Below, in pieces: positions 19,981 through 31,700 of a stretch of 64,000 nucleotides of DNA; within the stretch, counting starts at the first letter, position 1; each line of letters starts with the position of its first letter. Source of the DNA: Haematococcus lacustris (Eukaryota > Chlorophyta > Chlorophyceae > Chlamydomonadales > Haematococcaceae). The stretch covers positions 747,849 to 811,848 of the forward strand of contig JASKMD010000029.1 in the NCBI GenBank assembly GCA_030144725.1. Direction: 5' to 3'. A program made the position numbers and the translations under genes. Below the pieces are notes generated by a model that worked only from the letters and a program-made list of their open reading frames with translations, was not told the origin of the DNA and made no database searches.

Positions 19981-22900
19981 ATGGCTTGGTCGCTCCGCTG
20001 CAGGGCTCCGACTACGCAGTTCACGCTCACAGGTGACAGACTTCGACAGCCAAGTCGGCCGGTCCCAGGTTCATTTAAGTACACCGCACATCATTCTGTG
20101 CACCCTATTCTACATGCATTACTCGAGTACAGTGCATTTGGCTACGTATTAACTATATTCACATCTCCACACAGTAACACGGTAAGCCGGGACACTGTGT
20201 ACTGCACACATCGCAGCATGTGCAGCTGCAGGCCGGCGTCGGGCAGATCTTCTCTTTGATGTCCAGCTCCAAGCACAGCCCCACGCTGCATAGCCCCGTG
20301 GTAGTGCCACTGCAGGGCTGAGCCCTGACATGACAGTGCAGGCGTTCCTGGCCTTGATCAGCGAGAAGACGGGCATTGCCGCATCTGAGCAGGAGGTCAT
20401 GGCAGGCTACCCACCCCGACAGCTGCAGCTGCCCACAGACGTGACCGGGGCCTTCCTGTCCTCCCTGCCCCTGGCCAATGGAGACACCATCACACTTCGG
20501 GCCAAGGCGACAGCCCCAGCCACAGCAGCTGAGCTGGTGAGCATGTCCACTGCTGGGAGCAGTCTAGACAGACTTCCATGGAGGCTTGCAGGGCGGGAGG
20601 CAGGAGGGGAGGGTGTGAATGGTGTGAGGGCATGGGCTGGGCTGACTCTGAGTAGGAGGTTAGAGTGTTGATGTGGGTCTGCTGCTAGCATGATTGCATA
20701 CATGCACGCGGGTGAGATGATGCACTCTCATGTTTTCTCGTGCAGGGCACAGCCCCGGCTAACGGGGTCAGCAGCAGCAGCCCCTCCCTCCCCCCTCCTC
20801 CACCTTACCCGGCCACAGGTCAGGCCGCAATCACTGGCCATTATCACACAGCAGCAGCACCAGCAGCAGCATCAGCAGCAGCCGGCTCTAGGGCATCGCC
20901 TGCGCCTGCGTATGGGGATGCTGATGACGCTGACCCTGACCTGGCCGCCGCCCTGGCCGCCTCCCTTGCCAGCAGCTTGGGCCATGCTGGCTCAGGGCCT
21001 GGGCTGCCTGGCCGTGGGCAAGGCCAAGGCAGCAGGCAGCCTGGCCCTCCCCCCCCTGCTACTGCGGCAGCAGCAGGGGGTCAGCAGGGCAGCTCGCAGG
21101 CAGGACCAGCGGCAGGGCACAAGCCTGGCCCGGCCCCTACCAGCGTGGCGCTGCCCGATGGGAGCGCAGTCACGCGGCGGGTCATAGACAGCGACAACTC
21201 CTGCCTGTTCAATGCGGTGAGGGGTGACGAGGGAGGGGGGTCGTGGGGGAGTGATAATGAGGGGCGGATGGTGGGCCAGGAGGGAGTCGGGGCTCAGGAG
21301 GAAGTGCATAGGAGGGTGTAGGTCTCTGGAAGAGGAGGGGGTCCAGCAGGTGTGGGTTACAAAAGGAAAAGAAAGAGGAGGGGGTAGAGCAGTGTTTTTG
21401 TTTCGTTTCGCCCTGATGCATCAACTATAAAAGCATTGGAGTGGAGTATCTGGAAGAGGAGGATACGTTTGTAGGAAAGGAGGGTGTAGGTCTTTGCAGG
21501 TGTGGGTCAGGTGACCAGGGTCTGATAGACTGGCTGTCGCCCAGCTCTTGCCTCGCTGCCTGGCCCTGCGGCTAGGTCAGGTGGGCTATGTGATGGAGGG
21601 CAGCCGCCACGCCGCCCCCCGGCTGCGCAAGGTCATCGCGGACACCGTACGCGCCGACCCGGTCACCTACAACGAGGCGTTTCTCGCAAAACCCAACGAG
21701 CAGTACTGCAGGCAAGTGATGCACGCCCTATATGCACGTCCTATACACCTTGCTTGCCTGCAGGGACCTGAATGCTTGGGACATGCTGCGTGAATAGGTG
21801 TTGTGGAGTGTGTAGGCTGTAACATGTGCAACAGGGTCACCTTGGTCTTGATGCTCATGCAAGTGTACATGCACATGCAAGCAGATGCATGGGGGGAGGG
21901 TTCTGGAGCTGGTATGTGGGTTGTTGACGGGCGCACGTCGTCTGAAACAGGTGTGTTCCCAGTTTGCAGTTGCTGCACCCAGCAGCTGCAGCTAGTACAG
22001 GGGCGAGGTGGGCCATCCTCAGGTGGGCCGCCCTCCAGCAGCTGTGCCACAGCTGCTTGCCACACAGGAATCTCTCTCTCACACCATGGCTTCAGCCCTC
22101 ACCCTCTAGCACATGGCCACCTTTGCAGTAATGCACATCCACACGCATCGACATTCTGGGGGGAGGGGAGGTGGTGCTTTGGCAGGTCTCTTGGGGGTCC
22201 TTGTTGAGCTGCCACTTGCTGCCAGCAGCACAGTGGCCTGAACGCAGCCCGGGCCATCGCTGCTAGACACTGGCCCGGGCCACCACTAACTGGCTTGGTT
22301 GCCGCCTTATTTTGAAGCACACATTGTAGCACAAGAACATGACTCCATGCCCCCAGCTCCACCTCAGCTCAACCTAGCTTAATTCAGCTCAGTCCGGCTA
22401 AAGTCAGCTCAACCCAGCTCAACTCAGCTCAGCTCAGGGCGCTCCACTACGACACAGCCCTCCCAGCACACAGGCTGGGTCAGCAGGGTGTGCTGTGCTG
22501 GTGGCCTTGCAGCTGGATCCTGGGCAAAGACAAGTGGGGTGGGGCCATTGAGCTTAGCATCCTTGCGGCCCACTTTGGGAGAGAGATCGCGGCGTATGAC
22601 ATCCAGACCAAGAGGTGTGACCTGTACGGCCAGGATGCAGGTGTGGCAATGCTGGGGAAGGGTGCAGAGATGGGGTGCCGGTGGGGTGGACAGTGCCTGA
22701 TTGCTGGTTGTTTCGGCCAGGCTCGCATTTTCTTTTTGAGTTTTGCTGTGAAATGATTGCAATAGCGTTTTGGTCACGCCCAATGTATTGCTGTGAACTG
22801 GGGTGTTGTCACACTCTCTCACTCTCTCTCTCTCTCTCTCTTTGTACGCGGCGCTCACATGCATCGCCACAAGGGACTTGCAATACTTCCACCATGTGCG

Positions 22901-23553
22901 CAGGGTACAGCGAGCGGGTCATGCTGCTGTACGACGGACTCCATTACGACAGTCTCGCGGTAGCGGCCTTTGAAGGGGCACCCGAGGAGCTAGACACTCG
23001 CATATTAGACCTAAGCTCTCCTCGCCAGCTTGCCGTGGTCGAGGAAGGCGCGACCAAGCTGGTGAGACGGTTTCTTTGTCCCCAACAAATGACCGCGTGC
23101 ACTGCGGCCCAGCACTCAAGCGGTGACATGCAAGGTGCTAGGTAGTCAGCGTCGCGAACTTGGAACGCCGTCATACCAATTTTGGTCGCGGGCGCCGGAT
23201 GTCGGATATGGTGCTGCGGATAGCTAAGCGCTCGAATGTGTCTGCGCGCAGGTGGCCGCCTGCCACGACGCGCGCATGTTCACAAACACCGCGTCCTTCA
23301 CCCTCCGGTGTGGCGTATGCCAGGTGAGTTGCTTGCAACTTGAAGGCGGGAAGAGGCGGCTACAGCTGGCCCGTGTGGCAGCTCATACGACAAATGCCAT
23401 TGTATCATTGTACGTATAGATGTGATGTGGTACTGTTGTGTTGGCGTCAGCTACAGGCTGGCATGCGGTCGTGTGCAGGTCGGGCTGAAAGGCGAGCGAG
23501 AGGCAGTGGATCACGCCAAGTTCACGGGGCATCAAAACTTCACTGAGTACTGA
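19981..23553 (+). CDS. OTU1: OTU1/YOD1 ubiquitin thioesterase
   Basis: Cysteine deubiquitinase; the family works with Cdc48/p97 in ER-associated degradation. Eight exons: 19981-20032, 20316-20536, 20746-21216, 21581-21711, 22513-22640, 22904-23061, 23252-23323, 23479-23553; total 1,308 nt, 435 residues, all phases agree. Residues 1-91 are the UBX-like domain (WSLRCRAP at the start; GLSPDMTVQAFLALI; GYPPRQLQL; LPLANGDTI). An Ala/Pro-rich linker of about 130 residues follows, longer than I recall for other members. The OTU core opens with RRVIDSDNSCLFNAV; Asp-239 and the nucleophile Cys-244 are present. Then YVMEG, WGGAIELSIL and YDGLHYD (catalytic His about 348). The C-terminal C2H2 finger uses Cys-407, Cys-410, His-423 and His-429 before EY-stop. 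Intron 21712-22512 begins with GC. Tail-to-tail with the giant minus-strand gene. Confidence 0.93.
22816..22842 (+). repeat. (CT)n dinucleotide repeat
   Basis: About 13 CT units in OTU1 intron 22641-22903, upstream of the acceptor at 22903, where it may strengthen the polypyrimidine tract. Confidence 0.85.
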
Positions 23554-23658
23554 GACCGATGCAGGCAACGTACAAGACTACTAGGCGCGATCCCACGCAA
23601 GCGAACCGAAGGGACCTTATCAACTAAGCAACCACGCTGCGCCTACAGGCATCACTCA

Positions 23659-26600
23659 TTAACGTCGGCGCTGGCCTTGGCCTTGGCTTTGTAAAGCACT
23701 GTACGGGTTGCTTGCAAACCCTGACGCCGCCCTTCCGCTGCTGCCCGGCACATTGCGCCGCTGGGTGACGGGACCCGGCGAAGTATAAGGCGCTCTCGCG
23801 TTGTTACCGCTGTTACCGCGATTGCGCGCTCCATTGCCACCCGCGCCATTGTTGCGACCGCCGCCTCCCTTACTTCGGCCCTTCTTACTCTTCTGCGTCG
23901 TCCAGCCATCCTCGTCGTCCTCCTCACCGTCGCCATCATCATCTTCGCCGAATTCGTCTGCGTCGTCCTCCTCGATCGCCCTAGTTGAGGTGTTCAGCGC
24001 GTCCAAGCCGCTTAGCAGTTGCTGCCCGAGATCTTTGAGCATCGCATCGTCCTCTAGCAGTGAGCGGCCAGCGCCATCATCGTGCGTGGCGTCTGCTCCA
24101 GGGTTGCCCAGTTGTCCACCCACAGCGACCTTGCCTGCACGCTGCCCATGCTGAGCTGTGCGGCCTTGCTGGCGCATGCCATTGGGTGAGTTGAAGGGAT
24201 TTCCAGACTGCTGGCCAGTCCCTCGTTGCGGCGTGGAAGCATCCATGACCTGGCCAGCCCACTCTTGTTGCAGGTTTTGGACGACAACGTCCTCAACACC
24301 CAATAAAGTAGCCAGGCCAAGCAAACTCGAAGGGAAGACCTCAGCCTGCAGCGACAGCAGCAATGCAACGGTGCCCTGGCACTACATGTGGCAAGATGGG
24401 CGATGATCCACAAACAAATGGGTGCAGGGCAAGTACGAATTGTGGAATGCGACGCAAGGATGGCAGCTCCGTCAGGAGGCACATTGTGCCTAGCATGCAT
24501 GCCCACCCATTGCCATGTTGCATGCCTGATATGGCATATGGTATACATATAGGCAAGGCAGCCAGAGCCCTCATTATTATTACAACAGGCAGGATGACAA
24601 GTTCCTTGGCGCTGGCACCTGAATGAAAAAACATGAGCAATGTTTAACCAATCCTCTGATGCAACCTAGCCATGTACACACTCAATCGCTTCCATCCTTC
24701 TCACACCTGCAGCGCTGCGCGGTCCTCCTTGGCTGCCTGGGTGGTAGGGCTGGGCACCAGGCCCTGGCCACAAAGCATGCGGCTCGCCTCCAGCCGATCT
24801 GGCAGCAGCTCCAGGCAGCCTGCCTTGGCCATGACAATGATGCCCCAGAATACCTGCGGGCAGGGCCAGGGCCAGGCAGCGCCTGCAAGGTGGCGTGCTC
24901 AAAGCACATTGGCCGTGGGGCCAGGGTCATCACCACCATTGCAATGCCATGACCATGCGATTGCATGACAGAAAGATGTAAGCCTGTGTGGGGTTAGGGT
25001 TGGGGTAGGGTTAGTCACTGTTTCTGACTGCTGCTCACGAGGACAGGCGTGGGGCGCAGGTATGCATTGGTCACACAGGCTGGGCACTGCTAGAAATGAC
25101 CCAGGCATGTGAGAGACCCGGTGAGAATCATCTTTCCTGGAAGGGCCCCTCATGCACCCGATACCAGCTGCACTGAGTATTCCATACCAGCTGCACTGCG
25201 TATTCCATACCTGCTGCACCATGGTCTTTGCCAGCTCCAGCGCCTGGCCCTCTACCTTGGCCCAGTTGCGAGTGGCCAGCGCATCCTGCACCAGCTGCTG
25301 CACGTGCTTGCCGCAGCTGCTGTCCAGGTCGACAGCCATACCCGCGAGGTTCGAGCTGGCACCTGCCGAGCCCCCAGACGTCTCAGCCTTGCCCCGCATG
25401 GCCAGGGCATCCTGCATGGTGTGTCGCAGGGTCTCGCTCCACCACAGCGCTGAGCACAGCGGGCCGTTGTAGACTGCCGAGAAGGATTTGAATGCGGCTT
25501 CCGCGGCCTTGTGCGTGGGGTCAGAGCTGTGCGCAATGAAGCTTGTAGCAGTGGCGCGCAATGCAGACCTGCAGCAGGCAGCACGGGATGGCAGGGCAGG
25601 GGTCTAGCGGGCTGTGGCTTGAGCAAGCTCACTTGCGGCCAGCTCAGTTCTACGGCGAGCCACAGCATCAGGCTCCAGCGAGTGCAGCAACAACATGAAG
25701 CATGCGAGTGGGTCGTCCCTTTGCAGGAAGGTTAGCAACCTTCTGTTCCATGTCACCATTGCGGAGAGCCTGGCTCCATGAAGACTCACCCAAGCAGACG
25801 GGACGAAGGCATGTGTACAGAGTGGCCGGGAGGACGCGCGTTGCTCTGAGCCGCGGCTGCAAAGCTGCGAGGGGGCCCAGCGCCACTGCTTGCTCCTGGC
25901 TGCCCTGCGCTGGCAGCTGGGAACACGGTCTGGCCGACTGCTGCTGGAGGGCCTGGGAGGTTAAGTGGTGCAATGGGGGCTGCAGCTGGGGCAGGTGGCT
26001 GCCAGGGGTGGGCAGAGGGGTGGGCTGGTGCACCTGGCACCTGGCTGGCAGGCTGCTGTAGGTTGGGCACAGCGGCTGACTGCAGCCTTGCGTCTTGAGG
26101 AGGGCTCTGCCCACCAGCCTGGCCGGACTTCTCCACCGCCCCTATGTCCATCCTCTGTGCCGCAGCCAACGCTGCTTTCGCAGCGGCCTCATTACCTCGC
26201 GCCGCGCGCACATGCCCCTCCTCAACCGCGAGGTTCGCGGCACATCGCTCCTTGTTCAGCTTGGCCTGGTTGAACACCCTGCCCAGCTCGTGGTGGCGGG
26301 TCAATTCCTGATCAACCTGCGCGCTGACCTGCTGCTGCTCCTGAAGAAGCTGCATGCGCCGCGCATTCATGCCCTGCGCCTCGTGCAGTAGGACCGGGAC
26401 GCCAGAGGCGTGAAATCCTGAAATCAAGGCGTTTTGCAGCGTGACGATGTGCAGACCAATCCTCCCAAGCTGTGTGCGCAGCTTGCTGATCTCTTCATCC
26501 AGTCGCCGCAGCTGGCTCTCCATGCCAGAGCACCCTTGCGAGAGGCTGACCAGCTCGCGCTCACAGTCCTTGTACTTCTTGTAAGCAAACCTAGACTGCC

Positions 26601-27082
26601 TCTCCGCATGATACAGCTGATCTTTAGCTTCGCGCACGACTTTCTGCTTTGCGGCTGGCGAACATGGCACCCCAGCCGGTGCACCCAGCTGCTGTGGGTT
26701 GCGTGCTTGCTCCTGTCCCAGAGCCTGTTGGCCTGGCACTTGCTGTGAGCGTTCCACCCACTGCTGCTGCGAGTGCTGACCTGAGGCCGTGGCTGCCGCG
26801 GCAGCTGGGCCCGCAGTGGCGCTCGAGCCAGGCGCTGGCTGGCGGGGGGCTTGCAGGGCAGTTGAGGGGAGGGGGCAGACCTGGCAGCGGTCCTTAGACT
26901 GGCTTGAACCCAGCAAAGCCGTGACTGAGCCCAGCGCGCCCCGATGCTGCACCATGGCCTGAGCCACGGCGTCCTGCCCAGCTTGTAGAGCCTCGCGTTG
27001 TTGACGATTGGCCTCTTCACGCACTTGCTGCCGCTGCCTAATCACTTCGCGGACTTTGTGCACGAGGGCCAGCCAGCCGGAT
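23659..27082 (-). CDS. Giant gene, C-terminal coiled-coil and acidic/basic tail
   Basis: Exons (minus): 25790-27082, 25633-25769, 25211-25568, 24707-24853, 23659-24345. The 1.3-kb exon is a long coiled coil (REVIRQRQQVREEANRQQRE, AERQSRFAYKKYKDCEREL, RRLDEEISKLRTQLGRIGL, ELGRVFNQAKLNKERCAANL) and then a Pro/Ala-rich end. The 25211 exon is helical; 24707-24853 reads IIVMAKAGCLELLPDRLEAS. The last exon has an acidic block (EEDDADEFGEDDDGDGEEDD) followed directly by a basic Gly/Asn/Arg stretch (KKGRSKGGGGRNNGAGGNG), ending GQGQRRR-stop; such tails often bind RNA. The phase between 25633 and 25568 does not match in my model. Confidence 0.65.
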
Positions 27083-28712
27083 CTGCAGACAGACAAAGCA
27101 GTCAGACAGGGTATTTGCTCTGGCCTTGGCCCTGGCCCTGGCCATAACGAGGAGCCTGTACGCCCACATCATGCTGACATCATGTCATTGACCCCACCCC
27201 CTTGTTGGTCATACCTGACGTTGCTGCGGGGGTCATTCACCAGCGCCTTTACAGAAATGAGCAGGCGCATACGTCGCGCCCGCAGATCTGCTGCTGCGGC
27301 CGCCTCCTTCTTGCGTTTCATGTATGCGCGCCAGTGCTGCTGAATGACCCGCGCCTGGCCAAGGGCACAGCATGGGGGTACGGCAGTGCGTTGGTTGCCA
27401 GCTCGGCCATAATTGGGCTCGCATGGGTTCGTGAGTGCAGAAGGTGTAGGGCAAATCCACAAGGCTGGTTGAGGAGTTTGTGACAAAACTCTAGGGCCAT
27501 AGGTACAGTGTTCTATTCCCACCAGGAGCATGTATTTTCAAGTATGACTGACAAAGAAAGGCTCCTACCTTGAGCAGCCGATCCTCCTTTCCGTCAGTTG
27601 CGCTGGAATAGGGAGCCCTAGGTGCCTGGGTGAATTCCTGCTCCTCCCCATCCGCACCCTCTGTTGTTTCTGGACCAACTTGGCTGCCTGGCGGCTTTGC
27701 AGCAGCAGGCTGTGCACCAGCCGCTTTGTCCTTGCCAGAGGCAGCATGAGCCGCACTGGAGCCAGGTGCTGGGCGGTGGGTGGACCTGGACAATGCCTGC
27801 AGCAGCGCCCCCAGCAGCATCAGCAGTAGCAGCGTACAAAGCAACACGAGCATCAGCGTCAGCATCAGGCTCGTGTTTTGATAGCTGGCTACAACACTGA
27901 CTTACTGTCTGAGTCCACTAAATCCTGATAAGCCCCATGCCCCATGCAGCCGCCATCATGGCAGCGCATCTGGCCCCCCACCTTATCCCAGTCTGCTCCG
28001 TAAGGGTAGCCGTCAAAGCGCCTGGCAGTAGAGGGTGTGATCTCATACACCGCCTGGCACGTCCCCAGGACGGCCTGAGACAGTGCCCGCACGGTGGCTG
28101 CCTGCAACATGGCCTGGACGCGCTGCGGCAGAGCTGGGCTCAGCTGCAGGGGCAGCGGGCCCTCAGCCCCTGCCACACCCACCACCCCAGGCACGGAGTG
28201 ACAGGTGTCCATCAGGCTGGCCAGCGACTCCAGCAGCTGCAGTCAGCAGCAGCGGAGGCATGCATGAAGCAGGAGACAGCAGCAGGTGGGCTGAAGCAGG
28301 TTGGAGGCATGCAGCAAGTGAGCCCCGGGCAGGTAGAACACTGCACACTTTAGGCAGGCAGCAAGGCAGTCCTGGGCAACTGTGTCAAGTAGGCATGCAG
28401 GGAGGCAGGCAGCGAGGTAAAGACAGCAGGCAGCAAGTGGGATGACAGCTCCCAAGGCAGGTGTGCAGAGCACAGCAGGGGCAGGCAAGCAGCAAGGGCA
28501 CACAGAGGAGCGGGAGTTAGTGTGCAGAGGGAGGGAGGGAGGAGACCTGCTGCCACAGGGCAGGTGTCAAGGCAAGGAGGCACCTGGCGTGTGGCGTGCA
28601 CCACCTTCTGCTGACGTGCCAGATCGCGTACCCCTGGCGCCTGCAGGATATACAGCAGCAGCAGCAGCAGCAGCAGCAGGATCAGCAGCAGCAGGATCAG
28701 CAGCAGCAGGAT

Positions 28713-28745
<33 letters not shown>

Positions 28746-28751
28746 CAGGAT

Positions 28752-28783
<32 letters not shown>

Positions 28784-31700
28784 TCAGCAGGATCAGCAGC
28801 AGCAGCAGCAGCAGCAGCAGCGGGATCAGCACCAGGATCAGCAGCGGCAGCAGCAGCACCAGCACCGCCCACCAATGATGACTATGGCCTAGTTCTGCTA
28901 TGCTAACTTGGACTTGGCACTTTTCAGCAGGCAGTGGAGCAAAGGGTGGTGCAGGGTCCCGGGGTAACCTGCAGGGTCAGGCAGGCTGCAGCCCAGCCTG
29001 CAGCCCTACACGCAGGGGCATGCAGGCTCTCACGTCAATCCACTGCCCCCCGCAGCTGCCCCTGGCCCTCCCTCCTCCCTGCCCTTCACAGGCACTGCCA
29101 CGGCACCTTGCCCCGCACCCCTCCCTGACCTGGAGCGCCAGGGACCACTCCAGGCTGAGCAGCACGCTGGCGGCCCACTGGGCAAGGCGAGCGCCCAGCA
29201 GCAGCGCCCGCCTGGCCTGAGCTGCGGGGCTAAGCTGTGGTGCCAGCAATGCGGGCGGAGTAGGCTTGGACAGGCTAGAGGATGATGCCAAGGCGCTCGC
29301 CACCAGGGCCAGCACCTGGTGCTGTGCTGTGCTGCCCAGGGCTAGGTTGGTGCCTAGGGCTGGTGGCTGGAGCAGAGGGACGGTGGGCGGTGAGGAGGCA
29401 GGGGCAGCGGTGCCCTGGGGCAGCAGTCGGGTCAGTTCCTGCTGCATGATGCTGACCAGCTGACGGCTGTGGCCCAGCAGCTGCTGCATCACCTCAATGT
29501 ACCTGATCCACTCGCCCTGCAAGCATAAGGCAGGTGGAGCACACCAGTGTTACCAACTACGGTCAAAATACAGCCAGATTCCTCGCATTCTCGTAATCTG
29601 ACTTTTTGGCTACGTCGCATGACGATATGACGATACGATACAACCTGTTCGGGTCCAGTGAGCTAGCTGAGCGCTGCGTGATGGGACGCTTCAGCGCCTA
29701 CCACACAGCAGTATGGGATACGGTTCATAGGGAGGAGTCACCTAGCAAGTCGGCATGGTAAGTCACTTGCAAGCGCTGCCCCAGGAAAGCCAGCATCAAG
29801 AGCGTTATTCACGTTGCACAGCACATCAGCGGCTCTATAACCGATGTCAAGAAATGTCCTGCCCCTGACCCAGAGATGGTCTAACTAGTGCGGCATCAAG
29901 GTGCAGCTGCAGCCTCAGCTGCATCGTTTATTCACAAGCGCCACGGCAAAGATGACATGGAGCCCTCCCCATCGCGCCAACGTGCTTCACGCAACGCGTC
30001 GCAAGAGGTGGTGACCAAGGACATGATTGATGACTTGCACCTGCAACTTGCACGTGTTCCTGCAACTTGCAACTTGCAACTGTCATCATGTGCTCCTCAT
30101 GTGCTGCCAAGCCATGCACAGCTGCTCAACGATGGAGTTGGCAGCCTGCAGGCAGGTGGTGCCTTGGCTGGTTGTGGACAACTGGCCAGCGGTCGTGGAC
30201 AGCTGCAGCAAGGAGGGCAGCATTTGCATAGGCCATGGCTCAGGCAGCTGCACCTAAGGCAGTGGCACCTAGAAACACCGTCACAGCCTACAAGCCGCTG
30301 CAGCTGCTCAACCCAGAAGAGACGAGGTTCTGTTCTGTGCTCATTATGTGCCAACGGGTGCCTGACACATACCACTTTTTCTTTCGCCTTATATATAGCG
30401 ATCGCTATAACAAGCGACATTTCAGGGGTCCTATTGCGCTATGAAATGGTCGCTTCTCGAGCTTCACTACTTCGCACTGCGCTATAAAAACTGCGACTTT
30501 ACATGAGATTTTGGTATTTTAGCGTAGTTTTTGTTAAGTTTTCTACCTGAGCGATGTTTAATTTGTAGGAGTGTAAGCGATGTTTTGAAGTAAGGTCGAG
30601 CTATAACATCAGGGGTATGAACCTATGCCATGAGCTATAAATCTTTGAGCTATAAATCATGCATCCGGGCGAAAGTGGAAGCAGATATGGCTAAGGAAAC
30701 TGCCCGTGTGGCAGCTCTGGAGGCTGAGGCTCTGACCTTGGCCTTCAACACTTGAACCACCTAACCCACCCTTTAATCCTTTGACATTTGAGCCTTAGGC
30801 TTTCCTTGTGTGTCATCTTGCATTGTGATGCCTCAAGGAGCATGTTTGCTAACAGCAGCCTTGGCGGGAAAATGTTTTCGGAAGGATTTGAACCGGTGAC
30901 CTCTCGCAATATGACGAACACGATCCCGACCGCACCGAGTATCCGGGAAGGATTTGAACCGGTGACCTCTCGCAATATGACGAACACAAATTTGACCGTA
31001 CCGAGAATGTGGGAATACTGCCCCTGCCCCTGCCCCTGCCCCTGCCCCTGCCCCTGCCCCTGCCCCTGCCCCTGCCCCTGCCCCTGCCCCTGCCCCTGCC
31101 CCTGCCCCTGCCCCTGCCCCTGCCCCTGCCCCTGCCCCTGCCCCTGCCCCTGCCCCTGCCCCTGCTCCTGCCCCTGCCCCAACTGGTGTGCCCCTGGTAT
31201 TGCCCTACCCTAATGCCATCCTAACCCTTCCCACGCCTGCCTGCTCCTCTGCCTCTACCAACCCAGCTTCCCACCTGCTTCCTCCACGATGTCATCCGCG
31301 ACGACACAGGCCCCGGACTCCTGCCCAGGATGGGGCAGTGCTGCAGGAGGTCCAAGCAGGACTCAGGCAGGTAGACCCGCAAGCCCTTGGTGGGCCCATG
31401 AGCCACATTTGGCATAAGAGTGACCCCCAGCGATAAGTGTGATCCCACAAGCTCCACCAGCAGCACAAAGACCTCCACGGGCAGGCGCGGCTGAAGGAGG
31501 GGGCAGGCCGCTGCAGCCCCGCTTTGGAACCGGGGGGACGTGAGGGCATGGGGCTGCACTGCTTCTTCGAACAGGTTCAGGGAGCTGGTGAAGTAGTAGA
31601 ACACATCATGGATCACTGCCTGTGGTAGCCTGTCTGACCCGAACTTGTCGGTGGCGTTGCTCAGCACCACCTCCAGCACCTTCAACTTGTTCTGGTACTG

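Larger units (their letters stand above)
29530..31274. mobile_element. Intron with probable transposon remnants
   Basis: Large intron of the giant gene (29517 to 31129-31274 region). It holds plus-strand coding-like fragments foreign to the host gene: KRHGKDDMEPSPSRQRAS near 29937 and MAKETARVAALEAEALTLAF ending at a stop near 30752. An AT-rich tract (about 30380-30660) repeats GCTATA-containing motifs, followed by the 66-bp tRNA-like tandem and the TGCCCC array. I infer one or more decayed insertions; borders are not visible. Confidence 0.4.

Noticed and set aside
30881..31012. Functional tRNA genes
   Set aside because: A and B boxes are present in part but acceptor, anticodon and T stems do not pair; classed as tRNA-derived repeat.
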